A DNA stretch of 64,000 bases, taken from Roseicella aerolata. GTDB taxonomy: Bacteria > Pseudomonadota > Alphaproteobacteria > Acetobacterales > Acetobacteraceae. The translations under genes and the position numbers were made by a program. Under the pieces are notes generated by a model. The model worked only from the letters and a program-made list of their open reading frames with translations, had not been told where the DNA came from and made no database searches. Positions 39,394-47,229 of the stretch are shown in pieces (the first letter of the stretch is position 1; each line of letters starts with the position of its first letter). The DNA lies in assembly GCF_020523605.1 (NCBI RefSeq), contig NZ_JAJAQI010000002.1, forward strand, positions 186,001 through 250,000, written 5' to 3'.

Positions 39394-39807
39394 TCAGACC
39401 TCGACCACGACGTAGTCCTGCTCGACGGTCACCCCGACCGTCTCCGCGACATAGGGCCCCTTCACCAGCGCCGTGCCGGGCGCAACCTCGACCGGATACT
39501 GCTTCGCCTTGATGCGTGATGGCTCGCACCAGGACTGGCCGGTGCGGATATCGAATTCCCAGCCATGCCAGGGGCAGCGGACGATTTCCCCGGGCCGGGT
39601 GAGGCGGTAGGTACCGGGCCCGTCGGCGGTCACGAGGCCGGTGACCTCGCCTTCGCACAGCCCGGCGCCCTGATGCGGGCAGCGGTTGATGAGGGCGAAG
39701 AACTCACCACCAAGGTTGAAGACCGCGATGGGCCGGCCCTTCACGGTCACCAGCTTGCGGCTTCCTGGCGGCAGGTCAGCGACGGTAGCGACGACGTGCT
39801 TGCTCAT
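39394..39807 (-). CDS. Rieske [2Fe-2S] ferredoxin-like protein
   Basis: 137 residues, a free-standing Rieske domain. The cluster ligands are Cys43/His45 (CPHQ) and Cys78/His81 (CPWH), as in dioxygenase ferredoxins and NirD-type proteins. It lacks a signal peptide and so is cytoplasmic. It probably carries electrons to an oxygenase or serves as an accessory redox protein for the cluster downstream. No terminal oxygenase is encoded here. It is the first gene of the minus-strand run of transporter and amidohydrolase genes, so the operon promoter should lie in 39808-40078, where none is obvious. Confidence 0.9.
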   Translation of the reverse strand: MSKHVVATVADLPPGSRKLVTVKGRPIAVFNLGGEFFALINRCPHQGAGLCEGEVTGLVTADGPGTYRLTRPGEIVRCPWHGWEFDIRTGQSWCEPSRIKAKQYPVEVAPGTALVKGPYVAETVGVTVEQDYVVVEV

Positions 39808-40078
39808 GCGGCGGGCATTCCCGGCATCGGCGCGAGAGCGACGCTAACGCGAGCGATCGGACGGCTGCAATGACAAATCCGAACCGTCGTCACGGCGCAA
39901 CGGCCGAAGGCGTCATCCCGCATCCGACCTGGTAGCGGCGAGCGCCGCATCGCCCGCCCCGCTGCAAGGCGCCGCCGGCAGCAGCGCCATTCAGGATATC
40001 GGCGGCACGGTCATGCCAAACGACTGCATTCACACCCGCGCGCCGATCCGCTGCCGCCCTCCCCGTTGTCGCAGGGGC

Positions 40079-40585
40079 TCAGGGGTTCGGCCGTGCGGGG
40101 CCTGCGGCGCAGCGCTCGGCTTCCTGCGGGTGCGCGGCAGCCAGCCGCCGCTCGGCTTCGCGCAGGATGCCCGCGAATTCGGCGAAGCCGGCCTCGGCGC
40201 GGCCGGCCAGGACGCGCAGGCTGCGCTCCGTCGGGCGCAGCAGCCTCAGGCGGCCCTCTCCCGGCAGCGGCTCTGACACCAGCAGGCCATCCCGCTCCAA
40301 TTCGGCCACCACCCGCGAGAGGGTCGGCCCGCTGACCAACCCCTCGGCACGCGCCACCAGGTCCCGCAGGGCGATGCGCTCACCCCGGTGATGGGCGAGA
40401 ACCACCTCGAGCGCGACCCAGAGCGCCTCACGGGCGCGGTGCGGCGGAGCCTCGCCATAGACCTGCCGGATGGCATCGAACTGCCGCCGCAGCGCGAGGA
40501 GGTGCAGGGCGGCGACGGCCTCGGCAAGGATGCGGTCCGGCGGCTCGCTGCCTGAAGGCGCGGGGGGCGGGGTGGTTTCGACCAT
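40079..40585 (-). CDS. winged-helix DNA-binding protein, MarR-like
   Basis: 168 residues. The central region ALWVALEVVLAHHRGERIAL, then LVSGPTLSRVVAELERDGLLV and a wing-like GEGRLRLLRPTE, give a MarR-type winged helix. Flanking stretches are low-complexity and Ala/Arg/Pro-rich. It is probably a repressor of a nearby gene. It is divergent from the phasin-like gene with an A/T-rich spacer between them that includes a small palindrome, so autoregulation and control of that gene are plausible. The ligand is unknown. Confidence 0.72.
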   Translation of the reverse strand: MVETTPPPAPSGSEPPDRILAEAVAALHLLALRRQFDAIRQVYGEAPPHRAREALWVALEVVLAHHRGERIALRDLVARAEGLVSGPTLSRVVAELERDGLLVSEPLPGEGRLRLLRPTERSLRVLAGRAEAGFAEFAGILREAERRLAAAHPQEAERCAAGPARPNP

Positions 40586-40637
40586 CGGGGCAGATCCGGT
40601 TGTGAGGGAGGATGCAACCGGTCCTGCTGCGCCGGCA

Positions 40638-40700
40638 TGCTATTATGCATTCATCATGGTTTCCGTAGATCGCAAATTCGTGATGTTTCATTTTGAAAGA
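40638..40700. promoter_or_regulatory. A/T-rich divergent control region
   Basis: A pocket of unusually A/T-rich sequence between the MarR-like gene and the phasin-like gene. It contains the palindrome TTTCA-TTT-TGAAA (40686-40698). It probably holds one or both promoters and an operator. No consensus -35/-10 pair is assigned. Confidence 0.45.
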
Positions 40701-40779
40701 CACCCGCTAAGGCGATCCGCGCGGAGCAGGCCCGCCTCACCTGCCTGGCCGCAAGATCGCATACCGACGAGAGCACATC

Positions 40780-41268
40780 ATGACCGCCCTTCCCGACACG
40801 CCCGCCGCGACCGAGCCCGGCCTGCCGACGGCAGATGCCTCCCCAGGGGCTCCACTGGCCGGGCTTGCGGCTGCCTGGATCCGCCCGCTCGACCTCTGGA
40901 CCGGGCAATGGGCCGACAGGGCCGGGCCGCTTCCTGCCGCTGCCCGGGATGCGGCGGAAGGGATCCTGCTGATCCAGCGCGCCATGCTCGAAGCCAACCA
41001 GGTGGCGGCCGCGGCACTCCGTGCGGCCGCGCTGCGGCAGCAGGACGCTATCCGCAGCGCCGCGCTCCGCCAGCAGGATCTGGCCTTTGCCACCGCCCGG
41101 GTCGCGCTCTCCACCCTCGATGGCGCCGCCGCATGGGCCGCCCCGCAGCGCGCCCTGGCCCTCTGCGGCGAGGCGCTCGGCGCGGCGCAATCCCTTGGCG
41201 CCGCGGCGTTCGGGATGCCGGCTGCCGTACCCGCCTTGGCAAAGTCCGGCGCGAAGCCGCGGCAGTGA
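40780..41268 (+). CDS. phasin-like alanine-rich helical protein
   Basis: 162 residues, strongly alanine-rich and predicted helical. It opens with a WIRPLDLWTGQWADRAGPL segment and a repeated RxxALRQQDxxxxxAALRQQDLAF heptad-like stretch (about 80-105). This resembles small phasin-type granule-associated proteins, and no other domain is visible. If so it would coat polyhydroxyalkanoate granules, but the assignment rests on composition only. Its stop overlaps the GTG start of the next gene by four bases, implying coupled translation. It is divergent from a MarR-like regulator. Confidence 0.6.
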   Translation: MTALPDTPAATEPGLPTADASPGAPLAGLAAAWIRPLDLWTGQWADRAGPLPAAARDAAEGILLIQRAMLEANQVAAAALRAAALRQQDAIRSAALRQQDLAFATARVALSTLDGAAAWAAPQRALALCGEALGAAQSLGAAAFGMPAAVPALAKSGAKPRQ

Positions 41269-41585
41269 TCGGCACCTTCCTCGCCGGTACAGGCGAACTG
41301 GCCGATCCTGGGGCGCTGACCTCCCTGCAGGTGGGTGCGCGGTTGGCCCTCCGGCTCGGGCGGCGGCCGCGGCTCGGCCAGGGTGGCCGGAGCCTGGTCG
41401 AGGTGCAGGCGGAGGACGGCCGCGCGCTCGGCTATCTTCCTTCGGGCGATGCCGAGTTCGTGGCCGATATGCTCGGCACGGGCGCCTCGGCCACGGCGCG
41501 CGTGAGCGGCATGGTGCCGGGCCTCCAGCGCCCCCGCGTGCAGCTCGTGGTCGAGTTCACGGGCGGGGCGGGCGGCGAAGCCTGA
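41265..41585 (+). CDS. small HIRAN-like domain protein
   Basis: 106 residues starting at a GTG that overlaps the preceding stop (GTGA). The segment LQVGARLALRLG, then LVEVQAEDGRALGYLPSGDA and MLGTGASATARVSG, follows the pattern of HIRAN domains (DNA-end-binding modules: a glycine-rich strand, V-x-x-x-DGxxLGYLP, then a helix and strand). Free-standing HIRAN proteins are poorly understood. It is too short for a nuclease or helicase fusion. Coding is supported by its overlap with the upstream gene and intact frame, not by a separate ribosome binding site. Confidence 0.55.
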   Translation: MIGTFLAGTGELADPGALTSLQVGARLALRLGRRPRLGQGGRSLVEVQAEDGRALGYLPSGDAEFVADMLGTGASATARVSGMVPGLQRPRVQLVVEFTGGAGGEA

Positions 41586-41690
41586 ACCGATGGCGGCCGC
41601 CCGCCCTTTCTGGCGCGGGCGCTCGAGGCCACCCATCGCCGCAGAAAAATGGATTGCAGGGAAGGCAAGGCCATGAAACCTTGCCTGCGC

Positions 41691-41718
41691 AAAAAAAAGC
41701 GGCGCCAAATGGCGCCGC
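41691..41718 (-). terminator. intrinsic terminator of the candidate small RNA
   Basis: On the minus strand: perfect 8-bp stem GCGGCGCC-ATTT-GGCGCCGC directly followed by eight T. It is the only textbook Rho-independent terminator I see in the window. Confidence 0.88.
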
Positions 41719-41774
41719 CGAGTTTAGGGAGGAAACGTCCAAGAAAGGCAGCTCGCGGGAAAACCACTTGCTGC
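41691..41774 (-). ncRNA. candidate small regulatory RNA with exposed CUCCC loop
   Basis: A self-contained minus-strand unit of about 84 bases with no coding gene. A good promoter lies upstream (41782-41810) and an intrinsic terminator with T8 ends it. Just before the terminator is a small hairpin GUUU-CCUCCCU-AAAC (41722-41736 on the plus strand), which presents an anti-Shine-Dalgarno CCUCCC in its loop. This is the design of several alphaproteobacterial trans-acting small RNAs. Targets and class are unknown. An in-frame start for a peptide is not convincing. Confidence 0.65.
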
Positions 41775-41781
41775 ACTGCAA

Positions 41782-41810
41782 TATAAAACCAATCGGACGT
41801 GTGCTGTCAA
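41782..41810 (-). promoter_or_regulatory. sigma-70-type promoter for the candidate small RNA
   Basis: On the minus strand: a perfect -35 box TTGACA (41810-41805) and a -10 region TTTATATT 17-19 bases later, in otherwise GC-rich DNA. The predicted start is near 41774. A TTGC-N6-GCAA inverted repeat (41768-41781) overlaps the start site and could bind a repressor. Confidence 0.65.
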
Positions 41811-41815
41811 CGCCG

Positions 41816-41843
41816 AGGGGGAGGTGCGGTTGCGCCTCCCCCT
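41816..41843. terminator. inverted repeat upstream of the small RNA promoter
   Basis: Perfect 9-bp stem AGGGGGAGG / CCTCCCCCT with a 10-base loop, no T-run. It lies between the small RNA promoter and the 3' side of the zinc-ribbon gene and may end that gene's transcript. Confidence 0.45.
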
Positions 41844-42050
41844 ATCTGTTTCCGGCCCGGGCGTGATGCCTTCACCAGCAATGCCCGATCCCGCCGGGTG
41901 CCGATGCACCGGCGCCGGGTTGCGGGGCCGGTCCCGTCGGCGCAGGGCGCCCTGCCCTCCTCCATTCTCCATGGCAACGGTGGCGGCCCTGCCAGGCCCC
42001 GGGGCAGACCTGCCGATGCGAAGCGGGGCGCTGTCGGTCCGGCAGGATCG

Positions 42051-42602
42051 TCAGCCGCAGGCCGAGCAGGTCATCAGGCCACGTTTCTCACGGGCTGGCT
42101 CGACGAGATAGCCGCATCGCAGGCAGTTGGCGCCGCTGTCATCCTCCGCAAAGGGATCGGCGAAACAGCGCTCAATCCCCTTCCCCCGTCCCGGGGCGCT
42201 CCGGCGACGGGGCTCACTGGCCCCGGATGCCGCCGGACTGCCATCGGGCGATCGGACCGGCGCGGCGGGCTGTGGGCAGGTCGGGGTCCACATCGGGACG
42301 ACATGAGTCACGGGCTGCGCCGGTTCCGGCGCGGCAACCGGAGGAAGCTCTGGCGGAAATGCCGGGGCGGATTTCGCGGCGAAACCCTCCGGCCAGGTCT
42401 CGGCCCGCACACTCCATGCGGCGGGGCGGGCTTGCTCCTGCCGTGTTGACGGCCCGTCCCGTCGAACATGCACGACCTCGACGACACGGTTCCTGCCCAA
42501 GCCGCCACGTCGCTGAGACGCGACGATGAAGCGCTTTTCGGTAGCCTGCGATCGTACCCGGCCTTCCTCATGGCGCGGAAAGACGTTTTCTGCGTCGGAC
42601 AT
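42051..42602 (-). CDS. uncharacterised protein with C-terminal zinc ribbon
   Basis: 183 residues. The N-terminal basic stretch (EKRFIVASQRRGGLGRNRVV then EVVHVRR) is followed by a low-complexity, proline-rich middle and a C-terminal zinc-ribbon-like end CLRCGY...LMTCSACG (two CxxC pairs). Only the two ends look constrained, as expected for a small adaptor or nucleic-acid-binding protein. I choose the ATG at 42602 over one fourteen codons upstream because conserved-looking sequence begins there. No function is assigned. It is alone on the minus strand. Confidence 0.65.
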   Translation of the reverse strand: MSDAENVFPRHEEGRVRSQATEKRFIVASQRRGGLGRNRVVEVVHVRRDGPSTRQEQARPAAWSVRAETWPEGFAAKSAPAFPPELPPVAAPEPAQPVTHVVPMWTPTCPQPAAPVRSPDGSPAASGASEPRRRSAPGRGKGIERCFADPFAEDDSGANCLRCGYLVEPAREKRGLMTCSACG

Positions 42603-43240
42603 ATGTTTCCGTCTGCGCTGATTTACTGGCCCCGGTTGCTTCATGCCTGCACGGTGCTCGGTGGAGAAAATAGCCGAAGGCGATTACCAAACGTTACCCG
42701 AGCGGTCCGCAGGATGGGGAGCCAATCGGCACTGCAAACGCAAGCGGGACCGATTGGTTCGAAAGGAAGTACCGAAACCGCGGGCCGACAGGAGGAGGAG
42801 GATGCCGAAGACAAGCGCCCGGGCGAAGGTGAACCCTCGTCACGCGCGGCGGCTCGCGCTTGGCGGCAGGCCCTTCCAATCCAGCCCCGCCGCACCGGGC
42901 TAGGCACAGCGGGCCGCCTTCCTGCGCGCGGCCAGAGGTCGGCACCGGAACGCGCTGGATTTGCCGGCATATTTGCCTGAATCGCCGGGGGCATAATCGT
43001 CCCCGTCCTGGCGGGCAACATCGGCCGGACCAGCCGGAAACGCCGGCGTGCAACCTTGTACCGGATCTCGGGCATGTTGTCGCGACCCTTCCGGAGCAGG
43101 CCGCCGCTACCGTCACGCAGCCGCGGCATCATGCCTGCCCGGACACGGACAGGCACGATCCTGCTGCCGGGCGCGCAGCCGCGCTACCGGCCCTGCGCGC
43201 GGAGACCGGGCGGCAGAGATCGGGGCGTCCGCCGCCCGTA
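42603..43240. other. 638-base region with one possible small gene
   Basis: Mostly without recognisable coding sequence. GC is slightly lower than in the neighbours in the first third. The only notable item is a 33-codon frame with a strong ribosome binding site at 42802-42903. Confidence 0.4.
42802..42903 (+). CDS. possible 33-residue basic peptide
   Basis: ATG preceded by AGGAGG with six-base spacing, one of the best ribosome binding sites in the window. It encodes a 33-residue peptide starting MPKTSARAKVNPRHARRLAL, with many Arg/Lys. No homologue is recognised. The AGG repeats could be coincidental. Confidence 0.35.
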   Translation: MPKTSARAKVNPRHARRLALGGRPFQSSPAAPG

Positions 43241-44788
43241 TCAGCCGGTGATCCCGATCTGCCAGGGCGCGAATTCGTGCTTGCCAAGCCCCAGCGCCTC
43301 GCTCTTGGTCGGCTCGCCGGAGGCGATGCGCAGCATATGGTCCAGGATGCGCTCGCCCATCTCCTGCATGGTCGCGGTGCCATCCAGGATCTCGCCGCAA
43401 TTGATGTCCATGTCCTCCTCAAGCCGGCGGTACATCGGCGTGTTGGTGGCGAGCTTCACCGAAGGCACCGGCTTCGCGCCGTACATGGAGCCGCGCCCGG
43501 TGGTGAAGGCAATCAGGTTGGCCCCGCCCGCGACCTGTCCGGTGGCGGCCACCGGATCGAAACCCGGCGTGTCCATGAAGACGAGGCCACGCTCCGTCAC
43601 CGGTTCGGCATAGCGGTACACCGCCATCAGCGGTCCGGTGCCGCCCTTCATCGAGGAGCCCAGCGACTTCTCGAAGATGTTCGCGAGCCCCCCGTTCTGG
43701 TTGCCCGGGCTGACCGTGCCGTTGATCTGGGTGTCGCGCCCGGCAGCGTATTCGTCCTTCCACCAGCGGATGCGCTCGATCAGTTTCTCGCCCACCTCCC
43801 GGCTGGCGGCGCGGCGCGTCAGCGTGTGCTCGACGCCGTAGATCTCCGGCGTCTCCGACAGGATGGCGGTGCCGCCGTGGCGCGCCAGCAGGTCCACCGC
43901 CGCGCCGAGCGCCGGATTGGCGGTGATGGAGGAGAAGCCATCCGAGCCGCCGCATTGCAGGCCGACCATCAGGTGGCTCGCCGGCACGGTGCTGCGGGTG
44001 GCGCGGTTCGCCTCGGGCAGCATCTCCTGCACCGCGGCGATGCCGGCCTCGATGCTCTTCCGAGTGCCGCCGACCTCCTGCATCACCATGCTGCGCAGCA
44101 GCGGGCCGGGCGACAGCCCCTGCTCCGCCAGCAGCCCGGCGATCTGGTTGCGCTCGCAGCCAAGGCCGATGACCAGCACGCCCGCCACATTGGCATGGCG
44201 CATATAGCCGCCGAGCGTCCGCCGCAGCAGTTGCATCGGCTCACCCGAGAGTTCCATGCCGCAGCCCGTGCTGTGGGTGAAGGCGGCGATACCATCGACA
44301 TGGGGGAAGGCCGCCAGGCGTTCCTGCGTGAACCAGTCGGCCACGGCATGGGCCACGGTGGCGGAGCAGTTCACCGTGGAGACCACGGCGATGAAATTAC
44401 GCGTGCCGACGCGCCCATCGGCCCGGAGGATTCCCTGGAAGGTCTTGCGCGCGGCCTCCGGCACCGGCTCCACCGGCCGGTAGTCCTGGCCGATCGCATA
44501 ATCCCGGTCGAACTCCCGGAACGCGATATTGTGGTTGTGCAGCATGGTCCCGGCCGGGATGTCATCGGCCGCGAAGCCGATCACCACCTGGTACTTCAGG
44601 ATCGGGTCGCCGCGGCGCAGAGGCGCCGTGGCGATCTTGTAGCCCGCCGGCACCTGGTCGCGGGCGATAATGTTCTCGCCCGGGATGGGGGTGCCCGGCG
44701 CCATGTCGAGGCGCGCGACCACGAGGTTGTCGGCAGGATGCAATCGGATGACGGGCCCGTTCAGGCGCTTGGCGGACAGGTCGATCAT
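43241..44788 (-). CDS. altronate/galactarate dehydratase-family (UxaA) enzyme
   Basis: 515 residues. The N-terminal SAF-like domain (VIRLHPADNLVVARLDM, NHNIAFREFD) is followed by the large UxaA/GarD catalytic region with VGTRNFIAVVSTVNCS, THSTGCGMELSG, LGCERNQ, LQCGGSDGFSSITANPALG and NQNGGLANIFEKSLGS. Such iron-dependent enzymes dehydrate sugar acids (altronate, galactarate and relatives) to keto-deoxy acids. The exact substrate is unknown. The start MIDLSAKRLNGPV is preferred to a longer frame. A TctC-type binding protein follows 136 bases upstream on the same strand, a common pairing for sugar-acid or carboxylate uptake and use. Confidence 0.88.
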   Translation of the reverse strand: MIDLSAKRLNGPVIRLHPADNLVVARLDMAPGTPIPGENIIARDQVPAGYKIATAPLRRGDPILKYQVVIGFAADDIPAGTMLHNHNIAFREFDRDYAIGQDYRPVEPVPEAARKTFQGILRADGRVGTRNFIAVVSTVNCSATVAHAVADWFTQERLAAFPHVDGIAAFTHSTGCGMELSGEPMQLLRRTLGGYMRHANVAGVLVIGLGCERNQIAGLLAEQGLSPGPLLRSMVMQEVGGTRKSIEAGIAAVQEMLPEANRATRSTVPASHLMVGLQCGGSDGFSSITANPALGAAVDLLARHGGTAILSETPEIYGVEHTLTRRAASREVGEKLIERIRWWKDEYAAGRDTQINGTVSPGNQNGGLANIFEKSLGSSMKGGTGPLMAVYRYAEPVTERGLVFMDTPGFDPVAATGQVAGGANLIAFTTGRGSMYGAKPVPSVKLATNTPMYRRLEEDMDINCGEILDGTATMQEMGERILDHMLRIASGEPTKSEALGLGKHEFAPWQIGITG

Positions 44789-44975
44789 GCGGGTCTCGAT
44801 GTCTTGGATGGGGTGCGATGCCGCGGCGTGCCGGCGCATGGCAGGACGTCACCGGCTGGTCCGGGGCGGCGGACGCCCGGGACGCGACGGCCTGCCTGGG
44901 GCGTCGGACCGGCCGGCGAGGCGGCGGAGCAGGCCGCGGCCCTCCGGCGCCGCGCGGCGTAGTCCGGCGGGAGGA

Positions 44976-45962
44976 TCAGTCGGGCGTTATGCCGGCGGTC
45001 CGGATCACGCCGCGCCAGCGTTCCACTTCCGCGCGCTGGAAGGCGGCGTATTCCTCCGGCGTGTTCGCCACCACGGTGAAGCCGATCTGCTCCAGCCGCT
45101 GCCGCGCCTCCGGGTGCCGCATCGCCTCGGCGGTCACCGCGTGCACGCGCCGGACGAGCGGGGCCGGCATCCCCGCGGGCGCCATCAGCGCCTGCCAGGA
45201 GGTGACGACGAAATCCTTCAGCCCCGCCTCGGCGGCGGTCGGCACATCCGGCACCAGTGGGTGGCGTTCCTGGCTGGTGACCACGATCGGGCGCAGCCGC
45301 CCGCCCTGGATATGGCCCGCCACCGTCCCGAGATTCTGGAAGCTCAGCTGCACATTGCCGGCGATCAGGTCCGTGGCCGCGGCCGCGCCGCCGGCATAGG
45401 GCACATGGGTCGGGTCGGTGCCGGTGAGCTGCTTGAAGAGCTCCATCGTCATCTGGTCCGAGGAGCCGACGCCGCTGGTCGAATAGCTCGTGCGGCCGCG
45501 ATTCTGCTTCAGCCATTCGATCAGGCCGCGCAGGTCGGTCACCGGTACCTTGTCCGGGTTCACGACCAGCACATTGGGCGTGGTGACCGCCAGGGTGATG
45601 GGCGTGAAGGCCAACGGATCATAGCCGAGATTCGGGCGCAGCGCGGCGTTGATGGCGAAGACGCCGATGGAGCCGACCAGCAGCGTGTGACCGTCCGGCT
45701 GGGCGCGGGCCAGCAGGCGGCCCGCCACCTCGCCATTGGCGCCGGCGCGGTTCTCGACGACCACGGGCTGGCTGAGGGACGGGCCGGCATACTGGGCGAT
45801 CACCCGGGCCACGGTGTCCGAGGGACCTCCCGCCACGAAAGGCACGAGAATGGTGATGGGGCGGCCTGGCCAGGCCTCGGCCCCGCCCTGGTTCTGCGCG
45901 CGCGCGGCGAAGGGACCGGCCGCGAGCGCGGCACCGAGCGTAAGCGCATGACGACGTAGCAT
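44976..45962 (-). CDS. Bug/TctC-type substrate-binding protein
   Basis: 328 residues. The signal peptide MLRRHALTLGAALAAGPFAA ends ARAQ. Family loops: ITILVPFVAGGPSDTVARVI, VVENRAGANGEVAGRLLA, STSGVGSSDQMTMELF, HVPYAGGAAAATDLIAGNVQ and RPIVVTSQERHPLVPDVPTA. It is a periplasmic receptor for carboxylate-type ligands. It precedes the UxaA-family gene on the same strand and may scavenge a related sugar acid. No membrane subunits are nearby. Confidence 0.93.
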   Translation of the reverse strand: MLRRHALTLGAALAAGPFAARAQNQGGAEAWPGRPITILVPFVAGGPSDTVARVIAQYAGPSLSQPVVVENRAGANGEVAGRLLARAQPDGHTLLVGSIGVFAINAALRPNLGYDPLAFTPITLAVTTPNVLVVNPDKVPVTDLRGLIEWLKQNRGRTSYSTSGVGSSDQMTMELFKQLTGTDPTHVPYAGGAAAATDLIAGNVQLSFQNLGTVAGHIQGGRLRPIVVTSQERHPLVPDVPTAAEAGLKDFVVTSWQALMAPAGMPAPLVRRVHAVTAEAMRHPEARQRLEQIGFTVVANTPEEYAAFQRAEVERWRGVIRTAGITPD

Positions 45963-46546
45963 GGGTGGACCGTTCTCTCCCGGGCAGGTTCGATTCTTGG
46001 TGCGCCATGATGCAGGCCGGCTCCATGCCTGGCCATCCCCGGCCGTGGAATTTCCCGCGGCAAGGGCGTTCGGTCTGCTTCAGCAGTGCCCCGGAACAGG
46101 CCAGGATCGAGCGGCCGGCCATGCGCCGATGCGCAAGGTCCGAGGGGGGCGCCCGGCCTCCCGCCTGCGGCAGGCCGGGCATCGCCAGGCGGTCCGGCAC
46201 CGGGGCAGCCGGCACATGAGGCGGCCGCCTCCACCGGACCCGACCTTCATCCGGCCGGACCGGGATGTCCGCCTCGACCGGAGAAGGACCACGCTGTGCA
46301 GCCCCGGCGGCCGCGCCTTTCACACCGCCGGCATCCAGGACAATGATGGGCGCGCGGCAGCCCGGCTGGGCACCGTGCCGCTCGCCCCCCGTGCGAGAGG
46401 CAGCGCCGCCACGGCTTCGTCCGCGCCGCTGGCCGGCCGGCGCGCGCCCGCGCCGGACCTGGACCGACATCCGGGTCACGGCGTTCCTTCGGCAACGCGC
46501 CCGCCGGGCCGCCCCGGTCATGGCATGTTGACGATCGAGCCTCGCG
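45963..46546. other. 584-base intergenic region, no gene seen
   Basis: Many short overlapping frames in all phases, none with a family signature or good ribosome binding site. It presumably contains the promoter of the TctC gene. Confidence 0.4.
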
Positions 46547-46741
46547 TCAGACCGTCGGCCCCCGGCTCCTGCCGAGGAAGTTCATCACCAGCACGACCAG
46601 GAACACCACCAGGAAGATCCAGAAGAGGATCTTGGCGATGCCCGCAGCCGTGCCCGCCACGCCGCCGAATCCGAGGACACCGGCGATGACGGCCACGACC
46701 AGGGCAACAAGCGCCCAATACAGCAGGTTTCCGGCAGGCAT
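46547..46741 (-). CDS. DUF1328 small membrane protein (YtjA-like)
   Basis: 64 residues with two tightly spaced hydrophobic helices ([20 protein letters not shown] and [19 protein letters not shown]) joined by [12 protein letters not shown], the DUF1328 pattern, and a short basic tail GRSRGPTV. It is an inner-membrane peptide, often stress- or general-stress-sigma-induced in alphaproteobacteria. The function is not established. GGAGG lies eight bases upstream of the ATG, so the longer frame is rejected. Confidence 0.9.
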   Translation of the reverse strand: MPAGNLLYWALVALVVAVIAGVLGFGGVAGTAAGIAKILFWIFLVVFLVVLVMNFLGRSRGPTV

Positions 46742-47167
46742 GACCCCTCCCAACCCATGTGTTGCACCAACAGAACCTATGGGACCCAGCGGGGTTGCGC
46801 CGCGCCGGAACCTTTGTGGTTCCAAGGCCGATCAGGCTCGCTCGGCGCCGATCGGGTCGCGCCGGATCCGCCAGCGGCCAGCCGCCTGGGCTTGCGGGCG
46901 CTCGCGCGTCGGCGACCGGAAACTCCGGGCCCTGCAAACCGGTGGGTGGCAGGTCCCGTCAGAACCTGTATGCCGTCGAAGCAGGACGGCCTCCCTGAAG
47001 GCGGCCTCCGCCGAGCGGGGCATCCTGGCTGCGGGGAGGTTGCCCGTCGTCCGGCGCGCCTGCCGGCCGGCGATGGTGGGGCCGGGGCATGGGCGGCGCC
47101 TGCCCGAAGCGCCCACCGCCTGGGCCGCGAGGCGGCCGGCAAGGACTGACCAGGCCATACGAAGGGA

Positions 47168-47209
47168 TGGAACGGGCAATGGGGATCGAACCCACGCCAT
47201 TCAGCTTGG
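47168..47209 (-). repeat. tRNA-Gly 3'-end fragment (putative attachment-site repeat)
   Basis: On the minus strand it runs from CCAAGCTGAATGGC through the T-arm GTGGGTTCGATCCCCAT to the acceptor 3' strand and CCA. No matching 5' half exists upstream. It matches the tRNA-Gly at 50231-50305 at 38 of 42 positions and in the same orientation. Confidence 0.75.
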
Positions 47210-47229
47210 CGACACGGTTGCCGGCGAGG

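Noticed and set aside
41768-41784. TTGCTGCACTGCAATAT as a plus-strand phasin (PhaR-type) promoter box
   Set aside because: No phasin or other gene follows on the plus strand. The motif overlaps the start of the minus-strand small RNA candidate, so only a repressor-site role is kept.
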